A DNA stretch of 64,000 bases, from NCBI GenBank assembly GCA_022575985.1, contig JAKSXM010000002.1, positions 20,261,001 to 20,325,000 on the forward strand, in the 5' to 3' direction. Both the position numbers and the translations under genes were made by a program. The stretch is from Anagrus nilaparvatae. Taxonomy: Eukaryota; Arthropoda; Insecta; Hymenoptera; Mymaridae. This document shows, one piece after another, positions 23,381 through 34,391 of this stretch (positions are counted from its first letter, which is position 1; each line of letters starts with the position of its first letter). Below the pieces are notes generated by a model, which saw only the letters and a list, made by a program, of their open reading frames with translations, did no database searches and was not told the origin of the DNA.

Positions 23381-23697
23381 TAAGGCCTTCAAAAATATAA
23401 TTCAGCTCAGCTTTATATATTTGCAGTCTCGTGTATTACTTAAGTATCAAGAAATCCATGACTCGTGTTTTGTTTGTTCTTACGATCAATGTTCTAGAGT
23501 TCAAAAGAAATTATCTATTACACCATATATGAGTCTTGTCAGCCGTAGATACTGATTACTTGATTTCTACAATTAATGAGTTTTTCAACTGCAAAACAGT
23601 AAGAATAAACACTGCTCCAAATGGATTTCATGATACTTAAGTAATACATGAGACTATAAACATAAAGCCGGACTGAATTATATTTTTGAATCCCTTA
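23381..23697. repeat. MITE-like inverted-repeat element, 317 bp
   Basis: The ends TAAGGCCTTCAAAAATATAA and TTATATTTTTGAATCCCTTA are near-complementary. The arms continue with ATTACTTAAGTATC against its mirror GATACTTAAGTAAT. There is no coding potential. It sits in AT-rich repeat DNA. Confidence 0.7.
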
Positions 23698-23793
23698 GTT
23701 AAAAGCTAAAAACTTAAAAGAAAAAAATTGTTCATTTATTTATTTATTTTTTTTATGTATGTTTGTCTGCTTTAAAAGAAAAATATATAAAAA

Positions 23794-25267
23794 TACCCTG
23801 CCAACTAGCTGGCACTAAGGTTCCTCAAACAATGAGCTTAATACATTAATATGCCACTGACATCACCGATTACAACCATGCAATCATGCATACATTTCTC
23901 TCTTAATTCCATAATAGTTGTGAAATGTTACCGGTTACTATATTTTCAGATATTATTACTTTCATGGAATTAAATGAGGTATTACACAAAAAAAAATATT
24001 GCAGCTATTTTAATTTTTTTGTTTTTTTAATTTTGAGAAAAAAATTTTGAAAAAATTCGGTATCAGATCCAAAAAATTACTATAAACGAACTTTCTAAAA
24101 CTAGTACTCTAATAGAAATAAATTAGGTACAACGTCCAAAAAGAAAAAAACGCTGCCAAGTAATTGGCACTATGGTTCCTCATTAACAATAACAAAATGT
24201 TCTTAATGCTCTATTTTACCTAGTAAAAACGATAATTTTAGATATTAGTACTTTCATGGAAAAAAATTAAATACTACGTCCCAAAAGAAAAAAAATATTG
24301 CTATTTTTTTTTTTTTATGTAAAAAATTTTGAGAAAAAAGTTTTCAAAAAATTAAGTATCAATTGGAGATATCGAGTAAAAACGATAATTCTAGATGTAA
24401 GTACTTTCATAGGAAAATATTAGGTACTAAGTCCAAAAAGAAAAAAAATATTGCTATTTTTTTAATTTTTTTATGCAAAAAGTTTCGAGAAAAAAAAATT
24501 TCAAAAAATTAAGTGTGAGATTGGAGATATCGAGTAATAACCATATTTTCAGATATTGGTACTTTTATAGGAAAAAATTAGGCACTACATCCAAAAAGAA
24601 AAAAAAAATTGCAGTTTTTTTTTTTTAATTTTAAGAATAAAATTTGGAAAAAATTAAGTATCAGGTCCAAAAAATTACTATAAACAATATTTCTAAAACT
24701 GGTACTTCCACAGAAATAAATTAAGTACTGCGTCCATAAAAAAAATAAAAATTGGTATTTTTTGTATTTTTTAGTGAAAAAAATTTTCAAAAAATAAATT
24801 ATAAGATTCGAGATATCAAGTAAAAACGATACTTCTAGATATCAGTACTTTCATGGAAAAAAATGAGGTATTACATCCAAATTAAAAAAAACTTATAACC
24901 GGTTTGTGTACACACAACCAAAATGCATGGAACATGTTTAATAACATCTGAGCATAGACACACGAAAAGCAATACAATTTCTTATTTTTATAATTTGTAA
25001 TTATCACCTTTGCTAAATGTTAAAAGATTCTAAACCCAAACTATTCTGATTCCCTAAACGCGTATTATTCTGGGTCCCTAAATAAAAAATATTCTAAGTC
25101 CCTAAACCCGGATTATTCTAAGTCTCATTTGACCCCCTCCCCCCTTAAATAAGACAAATTTGGCCCCCCCCCCCCTTAAATAGGACAAATTTGACCCCCC
25201 TCCTTAAATCGGACAAATTTCAAAAACCAAAATTTGACCCATCACAATGGTTCCTCATTGAGTAACC
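23794..25267 (+). repeat. Hairpin-ended tandem-repeat element, copy 1 (decayed)
   Basis: It begins TACCCTGCCAACTAGCTGGC and ends CAATGGTTCCTCATTGAGTA, a decayed form of the GGTTCCTC..GAGGAACC end hairpin. The interior has units with GTACTTTCATRGAA, ATTAGGTACTA and GTCCAAAAAGAAAAAA. A second start-like sequence (CGCTGCCAAGTAATTGGCAC) at 24151 suggests two fused copies. 24893-25240 is an inserted dispersed repeat with AAGTCCCTAAACCC units and three C-rich units around CCCCTTAAATAAGACAAATT. Confidence 0.6.
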
Positions 25268-28111
25268 AAAAACTATATCGTTATTTAATTATTTAAAAAA
25301 AATAAATAAATAAATTAAGAATTTTATTCCTTTTATATTTTCTTAAACTTTCGGGCCATAAATGTTGTGAGATGAAATTCTATGGCCTAAGCTAAGTAAA
25401 AATTTAATTTAAGCAAATGTATATTTCAAAATACTGATAATGATTAAATTAATAATGTTTTTAAAACTTTAATAAATTAAAGTATAATTAAAACTAAGTT
25501 AAGTCTTGTTGTTTCCTAATCACAAGCTCATCTGAATTTGAAGTTTTTGAGTCCAGAAAATAAGGTTTTTAAGATTAAAATTTATTTGATTTCCTTACAA
25601 TATTCCTAATGGATATACTTTTTATACATAATTTAACTTTCGGCCCATAAATGTTGTGAGATGAAATTTTATGGCCGAAGCTAAGTAAAAATTTAATTTA
25701 AGCAAAATTATAAATTCCTAATATATTATAACTTTTGGGCCACTAATGTTGTGAGATGAAATTATATATGGCCTAAGCTAAGTAAAAATTTAATTTAAGC
25801 AAATGTATATTTCAAAATACTGATACTGATTAAATTAATAATGTTTTTAAAACTTTAATAAATTAAAGTATAATTAAAACTAAGTTAAGTCTTGTTGTTT
25901 CCTAATCACAAGCTCATCTGAATTTGAAGTTTTTGAGTCCAGAAAATAAGGTTTTTAAGATTAAAATTTATTTGATTTCCTTACAATATTCCTAATGGAT
26001 CTACTTTTTACATATAATTCAACTTTCGGCCCATAAATGTTGTGAGATGAAATTATATGGCCTAAGCTAAGTAAATTTTTATTTCAGCAAAAGTTTACAG
26101 TAAATAGATAATTTTTCTTATACAGTGCTGTACTTTAAATATAATTAGCTTATATTATAACAATTTATTATCTTCAGAAACTGCTTAACTTGCCAGGCCC
26201 CTAAATAACCATTTTATCGGTGGAAAATTAAAATAAAATTAAAGAATAGTACATTTTTAACCAAGGGAGCAAAAAAAAAGAATGGCCCAGACCGCACGTT
26301 AATTAGCATCTGAGGCGAAGTCGAGGATGGTAAACTGCGATCTGGGGTATTCTTTTTTTGTTCCCATGGACAAAACGAAATTTTTCTTTCTCAATGGGGT
26401 GAAAACGCGTTTTTTTCGATCTCGTTGCGGGGCGAAAAAAGTGTTTTCGACCTGCTAGGAAGAAAATCTTTTTTATAGATTTATGCTTAATTTAGATGTA
26501 TGCAAAATAATTATTATTTGGATAAAGCTATTATGGGGGTAACTGCTTTTAAGTTAATGGTCATAGTAACTATACGTTTAAGTTAATGGGTTTAATTTCC
26601 TTCTTTCACTCGTTATCCTCTTCTAAAAAAAAATGTCGATTTAAAAAAAAGGTATTTCCTGGAAAATCACGTTAATGAATATTTTTACTACTCATCTATG
26701 ACTGAAATTTTGTTTTTAATGCAAACCATTAATTTGTTTATAATCCTTAAAGTCATATTTCAAGAACTTTGTTTTATAATGAAAAATCATTTTCATAGAC
26801 AAGATTTTTACTTTTGATGATATTCTTACTATATGTTTTTAATATATCCTTACAATATTTTTAAATAATTTCTAATTTATTTAATATCTTTATAAAATAA
26901 AATTTTAATTCTATTTACACTAAATTAAAACTAGACTATATCATTATCATTTCCCATTAGCTTCATTAAAGAAATATCAAAGATAGATGTTTACAATAAA
27001 TATAGGCTATAACCCATGATTATTGATTTATAATTGATACACAATTATTGATACAATTTGCAATCACGCCGTTTACTGGTTATTTAGGGGCCTGGCAAGT
27101 TAAGCAGTTTCTGAAGATAATAAATTGTTATAATATAAGCTAATTATATTTAAAGTACAGCACTGTATAAGAAAAATTATCTATTTACTGTAAACTTTTG
27201 CTGAAATAAAAATTTACTTAGCTTAGGCCATATAATTTCATCTCACAACATTTATGGGCCGAAAGTTGAATTATATGTAAAAAGTAGATCCATTAGGAAT
27301 ATTGTAAGGAAATCAAATAAATTTTAATCTTAAAAACCTTATTTTCTGGACTCAAAAACTTCAAATTCAGATGAGCTTGTGATTAGGAAACAACAAGACT
27401 TAACTTAGTTTTAATTATACTTTAATTTATTAAAGTTTTAAAAACATTATTAATTTAATCAGTATCAGTATTTTGAAATATACATTTGCTTAAATTAAAT
27501 TTTTACTTAGCTTAGGCCATATATAATTTCATCTCACAACATTAGTGGCCCAAAAGTTATAATATATTAGGAATTTATAATTTTGCTTAAATTAAATTTT
27601 TACTTAGCTTCGGCCATAAAATTTCATCTCACAACATTTATGGGCCGAAAGTTAAATTATGTATAAAAAGTATATCCATTAGGAATATTGTAAGGAAATC
27701 AAATAAATTTTAATCTTAAAAACCTTATTTTCTGGACTCAAAAACTTCAAATTCAGATGAGCTTGTGATTAGGAAACAACAAGACTTAACTTAGTTTTAA
27801 TTATACTTTAATTTATTAAAGTTTTAAAAACATTATTAATTTAATCATTATCAGTATTTTGAAATATACATTTGCTTAAATTAAATTTTTACTTAGCTTA
27901 GGCCATAGAATTTCATCTCACAACATTTATGGCCCGAAAGTTTAAGAAAATATAAAAGGAATAAAATTCTTAATTTATTTATTTATTTTTTTTAAATAAT
28001 TAAATAACGATATAGTTTTTGGTTACTCAATGAGGAACCATTGTGATGGGTCAAATTTTGGTTTTTGAAATTTGTCCGATTTAAGGAGGGGGGTCAAATT
28101 TGTCCTATTTC
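25169..28111. repeat. Inverted repeat with arms of about 1 kb, 2.9 kb overall
   Basis: The arms 25169-26212 and 27075-28111 are reverse complements with almost no differences seen by eye (e.g. CCTAATGGATATACTTTTTA on the left and its mirror on the right). Each arm holds four repeats of a unit starting AACTTTCGGCCCATAAATGT. The units vary in length, about 285 bp or about 95 bp. The outer ends include the decayed 3' end of the hairpin-ended element. The loop (26213-27074) contains a small palindromic element at 26276-26375 and otherwise AT-rich DNA. A piece of the same unit occurs at 63230-63510. Confidence 0.85.
26276..26375. repeat. Small palindromic MITE copy
   Basis: AAAGAATGGCCCAGACCGCA is mirrored by TGCGATCTGGGGTATTCTTT around a GAGGCGAAGTCGAGG centre. 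The same design occurs at 61168-61285, at 42331-42552 (interrupted) and near 28190-28250. Confidence 0.65.
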
Positions 28112-28189
28112 TTATATACGATAATCGTGCAAAATTTTTAGATATAAGGGTACAAAGAAATAGTACATTACAACACATGGCGAGAAAAA

Positions 28190-28310
28190 TAAAGAATGGA
28201 CCAAATTCCACGTAAATTGCGATTTGGGGCATTCTTTTTTTATTGCCAAGGGCTGTATATTTTTCTCCGTCAGAGGTAAGAAAAGAAACGCGTAGCGTCC
28301 GGGAAGTACG
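28190..28310. repeat. Small palindromic MITE fragment
   Basis: AAAGAATGGACCAAATTCCA...GATTTGGGGCATTCTTT is followed by GCCAAGGGCTG and ACGCGTAGCGTCCGG, phrases found in the copies at 42331-42600 and 14935-15150. Confidence 0.55.
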
Positions 28311-28338
28311 TACTTCCTTGACCCTAAGGAATGAAAAA

Positions 28339-31300
28339 TACCCTGCTAACTAGCTGGCACTGAGGTTCCTCAAACAATGGGCTGTAATCTTAATTTACAA
28401 CAAATATTATTGTTTACAACCATGCAATTATACATACATTTTTCGTTTTTAGTAGCTGGTAAGATCATTTTGTTATTAAAGTGAAAATTCTAGCGTCCAT
28501 GGATTGGTCGCGCCGGCGTTAATGGATTTTAAATCATTTTTGCATAATTAAAAAGAGACAAATATAAAAAAAGCTAATTTTATTTTTTTTTTATAAAATT
28601 TTATTTTATTAGAATATATAATTATCCCTTAATAATTAAAATGCTGGTCTATTTACCCAGAAATAGGGGACTTGCATGTAATCAAATTTATAAATAAATT
28701 ATACACCAATATCTTCATTAAGTTGCGTACTTTCCATTTTTATAAATAATTTTTAATGAAATACTATATTTTTTTCATAAATTTTAATTAAAAACTCGAG
28801 AAAAAAAACGCAAATTCGAAATGAATTCACAAGCGCGGTCACGTGATATGACGTCATAACACCCTTTAAGAAATACACAGATTCTAACGCACACATGTAA
28901 GAATAATATTATTGTAAGAAATTTCCTTACTGTAAATGCAATTACTCGGAAAAATTTTGTTTTTTTAATATTATTTCATTCATTAGCTAATAATTTTAAT
29001 AACTTTTTAGAATAAAATCTTTTTATAAAGTCCAAAATAACATTAATGTAATTAGGTACAGGTTACATTTATTTACTAACACTTTTCAAAACATAAATAA
29101 GAGGAAAAGAGACAGAGCAATCCAAGAGGTGTTGTGACGTCACAGTTTTTTTAAGTCACGTGATAAAATTTCAAATTTTCGTTTAGTTTTTAATAACTAA
29201 TAAAAAATTAAACAAACAAAATTTTAAAAAAATAAAAAAATAAAAAGTTTTTATAAATATCAAATTTTTTAAAAATACGCATAAAATTTTTGATGCAAGT
29301 CCCCTATTCTGGATAGATAATCTTGAAATTTCAGAAACTTTTTTTCAAAGATTTCACCCATAATAATTAAATTTTTTTAAAAATTACATTTAAATCTTAT
29401 AAAGTACTAAAAAAATAGTTAATTTTTCAAAAAAAAAATTTAATATTCACTGCAGAGTGCAGAAAAGCAAACAAAACAAACCTTAAGTTGAGGTTCAAAA
29501 TATTTTTTTTTTTGTAAATGCGTGAGTGCATTTTACGTAAAAAATTTCTGGGTAAATAGACTTTGCGTAATTAAAATATTGGGTAACATGATTTTTTTGT
29601 TTTGTCAAAGAAGTGGTTGGTAACGATGCGAAAATTACAAATATTCGCTCAATTATTATAAAAAGATAGGAGTTTTTACCAGAATTTATAATAATTTCTT
29701 ATAATTTATTTTCTCAGTGTACTTCTTGCATTTCAAGATTTTAACATTATTTATATTATTTCTATTAATCACAAAATAATAAATTATTTAATTCTATAAA
29801 CTGTTTGATTCTTTAAAAAATGCCAATATAACTTTTAAATCTTAATTTTAAAATGCAAACATAACCATTTAATATTTTTAGGCTGTTTATTATTGTTTAT
29901 AATTTCATTAAGCTGCATACATAAATAAACATAGCAACGAACAAAATAATCCGAGGAAGTCAAAAAGAGGCAAGATTTCCATCACTCTTTCTTGTGTGTT
30001 ATAATTTATATCAAAATAAAAAAAAAAATTGTGATCGGATACAAAAAATTACTATAAACTAATTAAAATTAAAATTTCTAAAACTTGTACTCTCATTAAA
30101 ATAAATTAGATATGTCCAAAACGAAAAATAAATTTGGTGTTTTATGTATTTTTTTGTGACAAAGATTTTGGAGAAAAAAATTTTCAAAAAATTAATTATC
30201 AGATTCAAGATATCGAGTAAAAACCATACTTTCAAGTATAAGTACTTTTATGGAAATAAATGAGGTATTACCTCCAAATTAAAAAAAAAAAGTATTTTGA
30301 GATTTTTTTAATCTCAAAAAAAGTTAGGTATTCGTTCGATAATTGTTTTGGAATATCACTGGTTACAATATTTTAAAATATTAGTACTTTCATAGAATTA
30401 AAAGAGGTATTACACCAAAAAAATATTGCAATTTTTTTTATTTTTCTTTTTTTTTAATTTTGACAAAAAAAATTTTGAAAAAATTAAGTATCAGATCCAA
30501 AAAATTACAATAAACAAGGTTCTTAAAACTAGTACTTCCATGAAAATAAATTAGGTACTAAGTCCAAAAAGAAAAAAAAAATTGGTATTTTTTGTATTTT
30601 TTTGTGAAAAAAATTTTCAGATAATTAAGTATCCGATTCGAGATATCATTTGAAAAATATACTTTCAAATATAAGTACTTTCATGGAAATAAATGAGGTA
30701 TTACAGCCAAATTAAAAAAAAAGGGGGGTTTGAGATTTTTTGATAAAAAAATGTTTGAAAAAAAAATTAGGTCTTAATTCGATAATGGTTTTGAAATATC
30801 ACTAGTTACAATATTTTCAGATATTAGTACTTTCATAGAATTAAATGAGGTATTACACCCAAAAAAAAAAATATTGCATTTTTTTTAATTTTGACAAAAA
30901 TAAATTTTGAAAAAATTAAGTATCAGATCCAAAAAATAACAATAAACAAGGTTCTTAAAACTAGTACTTCCATGGAAATAAATTAGGTACTACGTCCAAA
31001 AAGAAAAAAAAATTTGTATTTTTTGTAATTTTTTGTGAAAAAAATTTTAGAAAAAAAATTTTCAGAAAATTAAGTATCCGATTCGAGATATCATGTAAAA
31101 ACCATACTTTCAAATATAAGTACTTTCATGGAAATAAATGAGGTATTACATCCAAATCAAAAAAAAAAAAAAGTACCTCGAGCTTTTTTGGTGAAAAAGT
31201 TTTTGAAAAAAAAATTAGGTCTTAATTCCATAATATTTGTGAAATATCACCGATTACATACATACGTACACACACACACACACATACAGACTTTTTTTAA

Positions 31301-31405
31301 AAACAGGTTTTTTAGCTTCCTGGGGTCCCAAAACGTGCTTATATGCCAAAAAATAGAAAATCAAATTTTGACCTAACACAATGGTTCCTCTTTGAGGAAC
31401 CAAAA
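28339..31405 (+). repeat. Hairpin-ended tandem-repeat element, copy 2 (Helentron-like?)
   Basis: It starts TACCCTGCTAACTAGCTGGC and ends GGTTCCTCTTTGAGGAACC, an 8-bp-stem hairpin. Next to the 5' end GAGGTTCCTCAAA is complementary to part of the 3' hairpin. The interior 30050-31170 holds tandem units with GTACTTTCATGGAAATAAAT, TGAGGTATTACATCC and GTCCAAAAAG, and a CA repeat (31268-31285) lies before the 3' end. The flanks GACCCTAAGGAATGAAAAA and AATAAAAGAAAATGAAAA are contiguous at 15433-15475, a plausible empty site. Another element is inserted at 28599-29609. Confidence 0.75.
28599..29609. repeat. Insertion of about 1 kb inside the hairpin-ended element
   Basis: The sister copy at 45669-48193 passes directly from TTTATAAAA to GAAATGGTTGGTAACGATG. 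This copy has about 1 kb between the same two points. Its ends carry inverted matches: CTATTTACCCAGAAATA near 28650 against TTTCTGGGTAAATAG near 29547, and AGGGGACTTGCAT against ATGCAAGTCCCCT near 28667 and 29292. CACGTGA-containing stretches near 28840 and 29156 are also mirrored. Confidence 0.6.
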
Positions 31406-31685
31406 ATAAAAGAAAATGAAAATAGAAGAAAATTTTCATGATTTGCAAAAATGGGTAAGTCTGTTACATTTTTTCAAACAGATTATTGAAAATAGAAAGT
31501 TTTAAAAATATTATATTTTCAAAAAAATTTTTAAATGGATCAGTCTTACAAAAATATGTTCTACTGATCCATGCCACAGATATTTTGCAACAATTTTTTG
31601 CTCGTTTTTTGATCAATTTTATTGACGAGCATATGAGAGCATGCCATTTCATAGTTTACCTAGCCTTGCACAAGTATCAATATTA

Positions 31686-32525
31686 TCCTATCCTATCCTA
31701 TCCTATCATATCCTATCATATCCTATCCTATCATATCCTATCCTATCATATCCTATCATATCCGATCCTATCCTATCCTATCCTATCCTATATATATATA
31801 AATCTTTAATTTTGTATGTTTGTTTGTCCGAAATGGATAAATTAGAACACGATAAAAGCTACAGACATCGGGTTTACGGCAAAAGACGGCAAAAATTACC
31901 GGTCAAAACATAGGCTAGGTTTTATTTCGATTGATAACGACAAAAAAATTTTATGTTGAAAAAACTGAATTTCCCAGAAAAATATTTTTATCAAATTTAA
32001 AAAAAAACCAAAAAAACTGAAAACCGAGGAAAAATTTTTTTATCAAAAAGAATTTCATTCGATTCAGCTATATTTTTTACGTATCCACCTAAATTTTCAA
32101 GGCGATCGGCTGGATCTCCCAAAAGTTAGAATAATTTTTCAAAAATTATAAAATATTATATATATTTCTAATTTTTATTAGTCACTGATGTAGTAACTGA
32201 ATATAGTAACTAAAAGAAACTTGAGCAGCTATTATCAGGCAGTACCCTAGATTGGGTAGTCGAGGGAAACAACAATTGCTTGTGGATCCTATGGAAGGGT
32301 AGCGAAGCTTTGTATTGATGATCACTAATTATCCGTCTGGGTTCGTATGCCCGTAATTTTTATGATTCAGTAAATTTTAGCTAATACTTCGGGTAAAAAA
32401 AGGTTATTTTACAAAATGTTGAGTAACATAAAACAACATATTTTTGGAAAAATAAAGTCGCAGGGGTCCAGAGTGGCGCAGCCCCCTTGCTAGTCGCCGG
32501 GGCGAAGCGAGCTGGATGCAGCTAG
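31686..32525 (+). mobile_element. Non-autonomous Helitron-like element, 840 bp
   Basis: The element begins TC (TCCTATCCTATCC...) after an A and ends CTAG before a T, the Helitron rule (5' TC, 3' CTRR, target A|T). Close to the 3' end AGCTG-GATG-CAGCT forms a small stem-loop. The interior starts with a TATCC/TATCA microsatellite (to about 31790), then TTGTATGTTTGTTTGTCCG, and ends in a GC-rich tail (GTCGCCGGGGCGAAGCGAGC). Duplication block A at 15725-15745 (ATCAATTTTATAAGTTAATA) lacks it and gives the empty site. No Rep/helicase is encoded, so movement would depend on another element. Confidence 0.75.
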
Positions 32526-33119
32526 TAAATTAATATTTTAACAATTTCTGGTAACTTTCTCGATTGAAACTTAAATATTTTAATTAATTAAATCATTTTG
32601 ACTAAAATAATTGTTAATTAAAAAAAAATGGTTCCTCTTTGAGGAACCAACAGCTATTTTCTGATTGATTAATTTAATTACACGATAATGAATGACAGTG
32701 ACATGAAGTTAAAAACGTTCAAAATTTTTGTCAAAAAAATCTTTTTATCAAAAATATTTCTCTATAAAAATAAATTAAAATTTACATTAAAATAAGATTC
32801 TTTACAAGGAAAGTTACATCGCATAAGCTGTTGTAAAAAATACTTAATATAAAAAATAAAGATATAATTAAATACAAATATGACTCTAATAATATCTAAA
32901 ATAATAATTTAAAATGTTGTATAGACTTTCGAAGAATTCGTAATAACCATCATATTTCTTACACTGGTAATATTTGTAAAATAATTTAAAAATTAAATCT
33001 ACTAGAGAAATTAATTTACAGTTTAAAAATTGTGGTACCTCTTGGAGTAATCTATGATTCAACCCAACTTGGACTCAATTGGCATGGAATCCGTCCATAA
33101 TAATAACATAATTTTTTTA

Positions 33120-34391
33120 CTAAACCACAATTGTTTTTTGTGTCTTTTTATTCATTAATTCTTCTTGAATTTGTTGCAAAGATTTATTTTTAGTTTCTGG
33201 TACCATAAAGATTGTAAAGAGTATACAAAGTAATGCAAGAAAAGCATGAAAATAAAAAACAATGTCTTCTCCAAATACTTCAACTGCTGGATGGTACGAT
33301 TTTGCAAATACAAAACTAGCAAGAGCTCCAGCTAAACTAATTATACATGAAGTTATAAATTTAACATTTGATGGAAACATTTCACCTTTTAAAGCACTTG
33401 GCACAGTTAATCCAAATGATAAACTTGACTCAAAACCATAAAACGATATTATTGGTAACCATTGCAATTTGTTATGATTCACTTCTTCCCTCAATAGTAA
33501 AAAATGTGTACCTAATAATATCATGGACAAGGCTAGTCCTGTATTTGATAATATCAACAAAAATTTTCTTCCATATTCATCTATGAGAAAAATTGTTACG
33601 ACTGAAATTACAGTTGTAACAACACCAGCAGTTGTTATCAATATTGTTGGATTTATTATTTCTAATTTTGCAGATTTTAACACTGATTCAGCATACATTA
33701 AAAGACTATTCAATCCACTTCCACAAATAAGAGTGTTAACTGTTGTTACAATGAATAAAGCTTTTAAAACAAACGGCTTTGCCAGTATCTTCATTTTTTC
33801 TGAAAAACTATCAGAATTAAATGCATTTACATAAGTTTCAATTTCTTCAAATTCTTTATTATCATCACAACCACCTCTGTACCACTCCAAAGATTTTTTT
33901 GCAGCTTCTTTTTTTTCTTTTTTTAATAGATAATGTGGGGTATTAGGTAAATACAGCATAATGCATATACCAATTATGCAGGGAACTAAAAGAATTATAC
34001 TGAACATTTGAATGGACAATTTAGTTCCTAATGCACTTGCAACTACATTACTGAAATTCATTCCAACAAAAGTAGCACAGAATATAGCTCCACGATTACT
34101 TGGTAATGCAATTTCACCAATAAATAATGGAAAGCTAGTGTAAGTCATTCCAGAACCTAATCCACCAATGACTCTTGCGTAATATAAAGAAATAACAGTA
34201 TTGGCGAATGCTTTGATAGTCCAACACAAAGTAATAGGAATAAATGATAACAGGACTGATGTTTTACTACCTAAAAAATAAAGGCATGCAGTACCAATTA
34301 AGGCACCTAAAAATCTTCCAAGATTTAGCCAAGAACCGACCCATGAAGCTTGATCAGTATTAATTTTCATTCCTAATTCATCAGATGCCAT
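33120..34391 (-). CDS. Tret1-like MFS sugar porter, copy 3, N-terminus disrupted
   Basis: This is a 423-residue open frame starting MASDELGMKIN, otherwise matching copy 2 (GRFLGALIGTACLYFLGSK, IGEIALPSNRG, LPNTPHYLL, DEYGRKFLL, VPETKNKSLQQ). The original start (ATG at 34529-34531) is present, but a GG insertion just after codon 5 shifts the frame into a stop. In addition an AGA codon of copy 2 is TGA here in the ancestral frame. The next in-frame ATG lies after helix 1, so a product would have 11 helices and no first helix. The frame from helix 1 onward is fully open, so the damage is recent. A small change in annotation or an alternative upstream exon could rescue it, but I see none. It reads PSALKGEMFPS where copies 1 and 2 have PSALVGEMFPS. 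Confidence 0.8.
   Translation of the reverse strand: MASDELGMKINTDQASWVGSWLNLGRFLGALIGTACLYFLGSKTSVLLSFIPITLCWTIKAFANTVISLYYARVIGGLGSGMTYTSFPLFIGEIALPSNRGAIFCATFVGMNFSNVVASALGTKLSIQMFSIILLVPCIIGICIMLYLPNTPHYLLKKEKKEAAKKSLEWYRGGCDDNKEFEEIETYVNAFNSDSFSEKMKILAKPFVLKALFIVTTVNTLICGSGLNSLLMYAESVLKSAKLEIINPTILITTAGVVTTVISVVTIFLIDEYGRKFLLILSNTGLALSMILLGTHFLLLREEVNHNKLQWLPIISFYGFESSLSFGLTVPSALKGEMFPSNVKFITSCIISLAGALASFVFAKSYHPAVEVFGEDIVFYFHAFLALLCILFTIFMVPETKNKSLQQIQEELMNKKTQKTIVV

Noticed and set aside
25134..25215. CRISPR-like array of regularly spaced repeats
   Set aside because: The C-rich units have no unique spacers and the DNA is eukaryotic; it is a simple tandem repeat.
31686..31913. Open frames rich in SYPILSYHIL-type repeats and the CCTAT repeat as possible telomere DNA
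   Set aside because: The frames are only the translated microsatellite, and the unit TATCC/TATCA is not the insect TTAGG telomere repeat. The tract sits inside a Helitron-like element.
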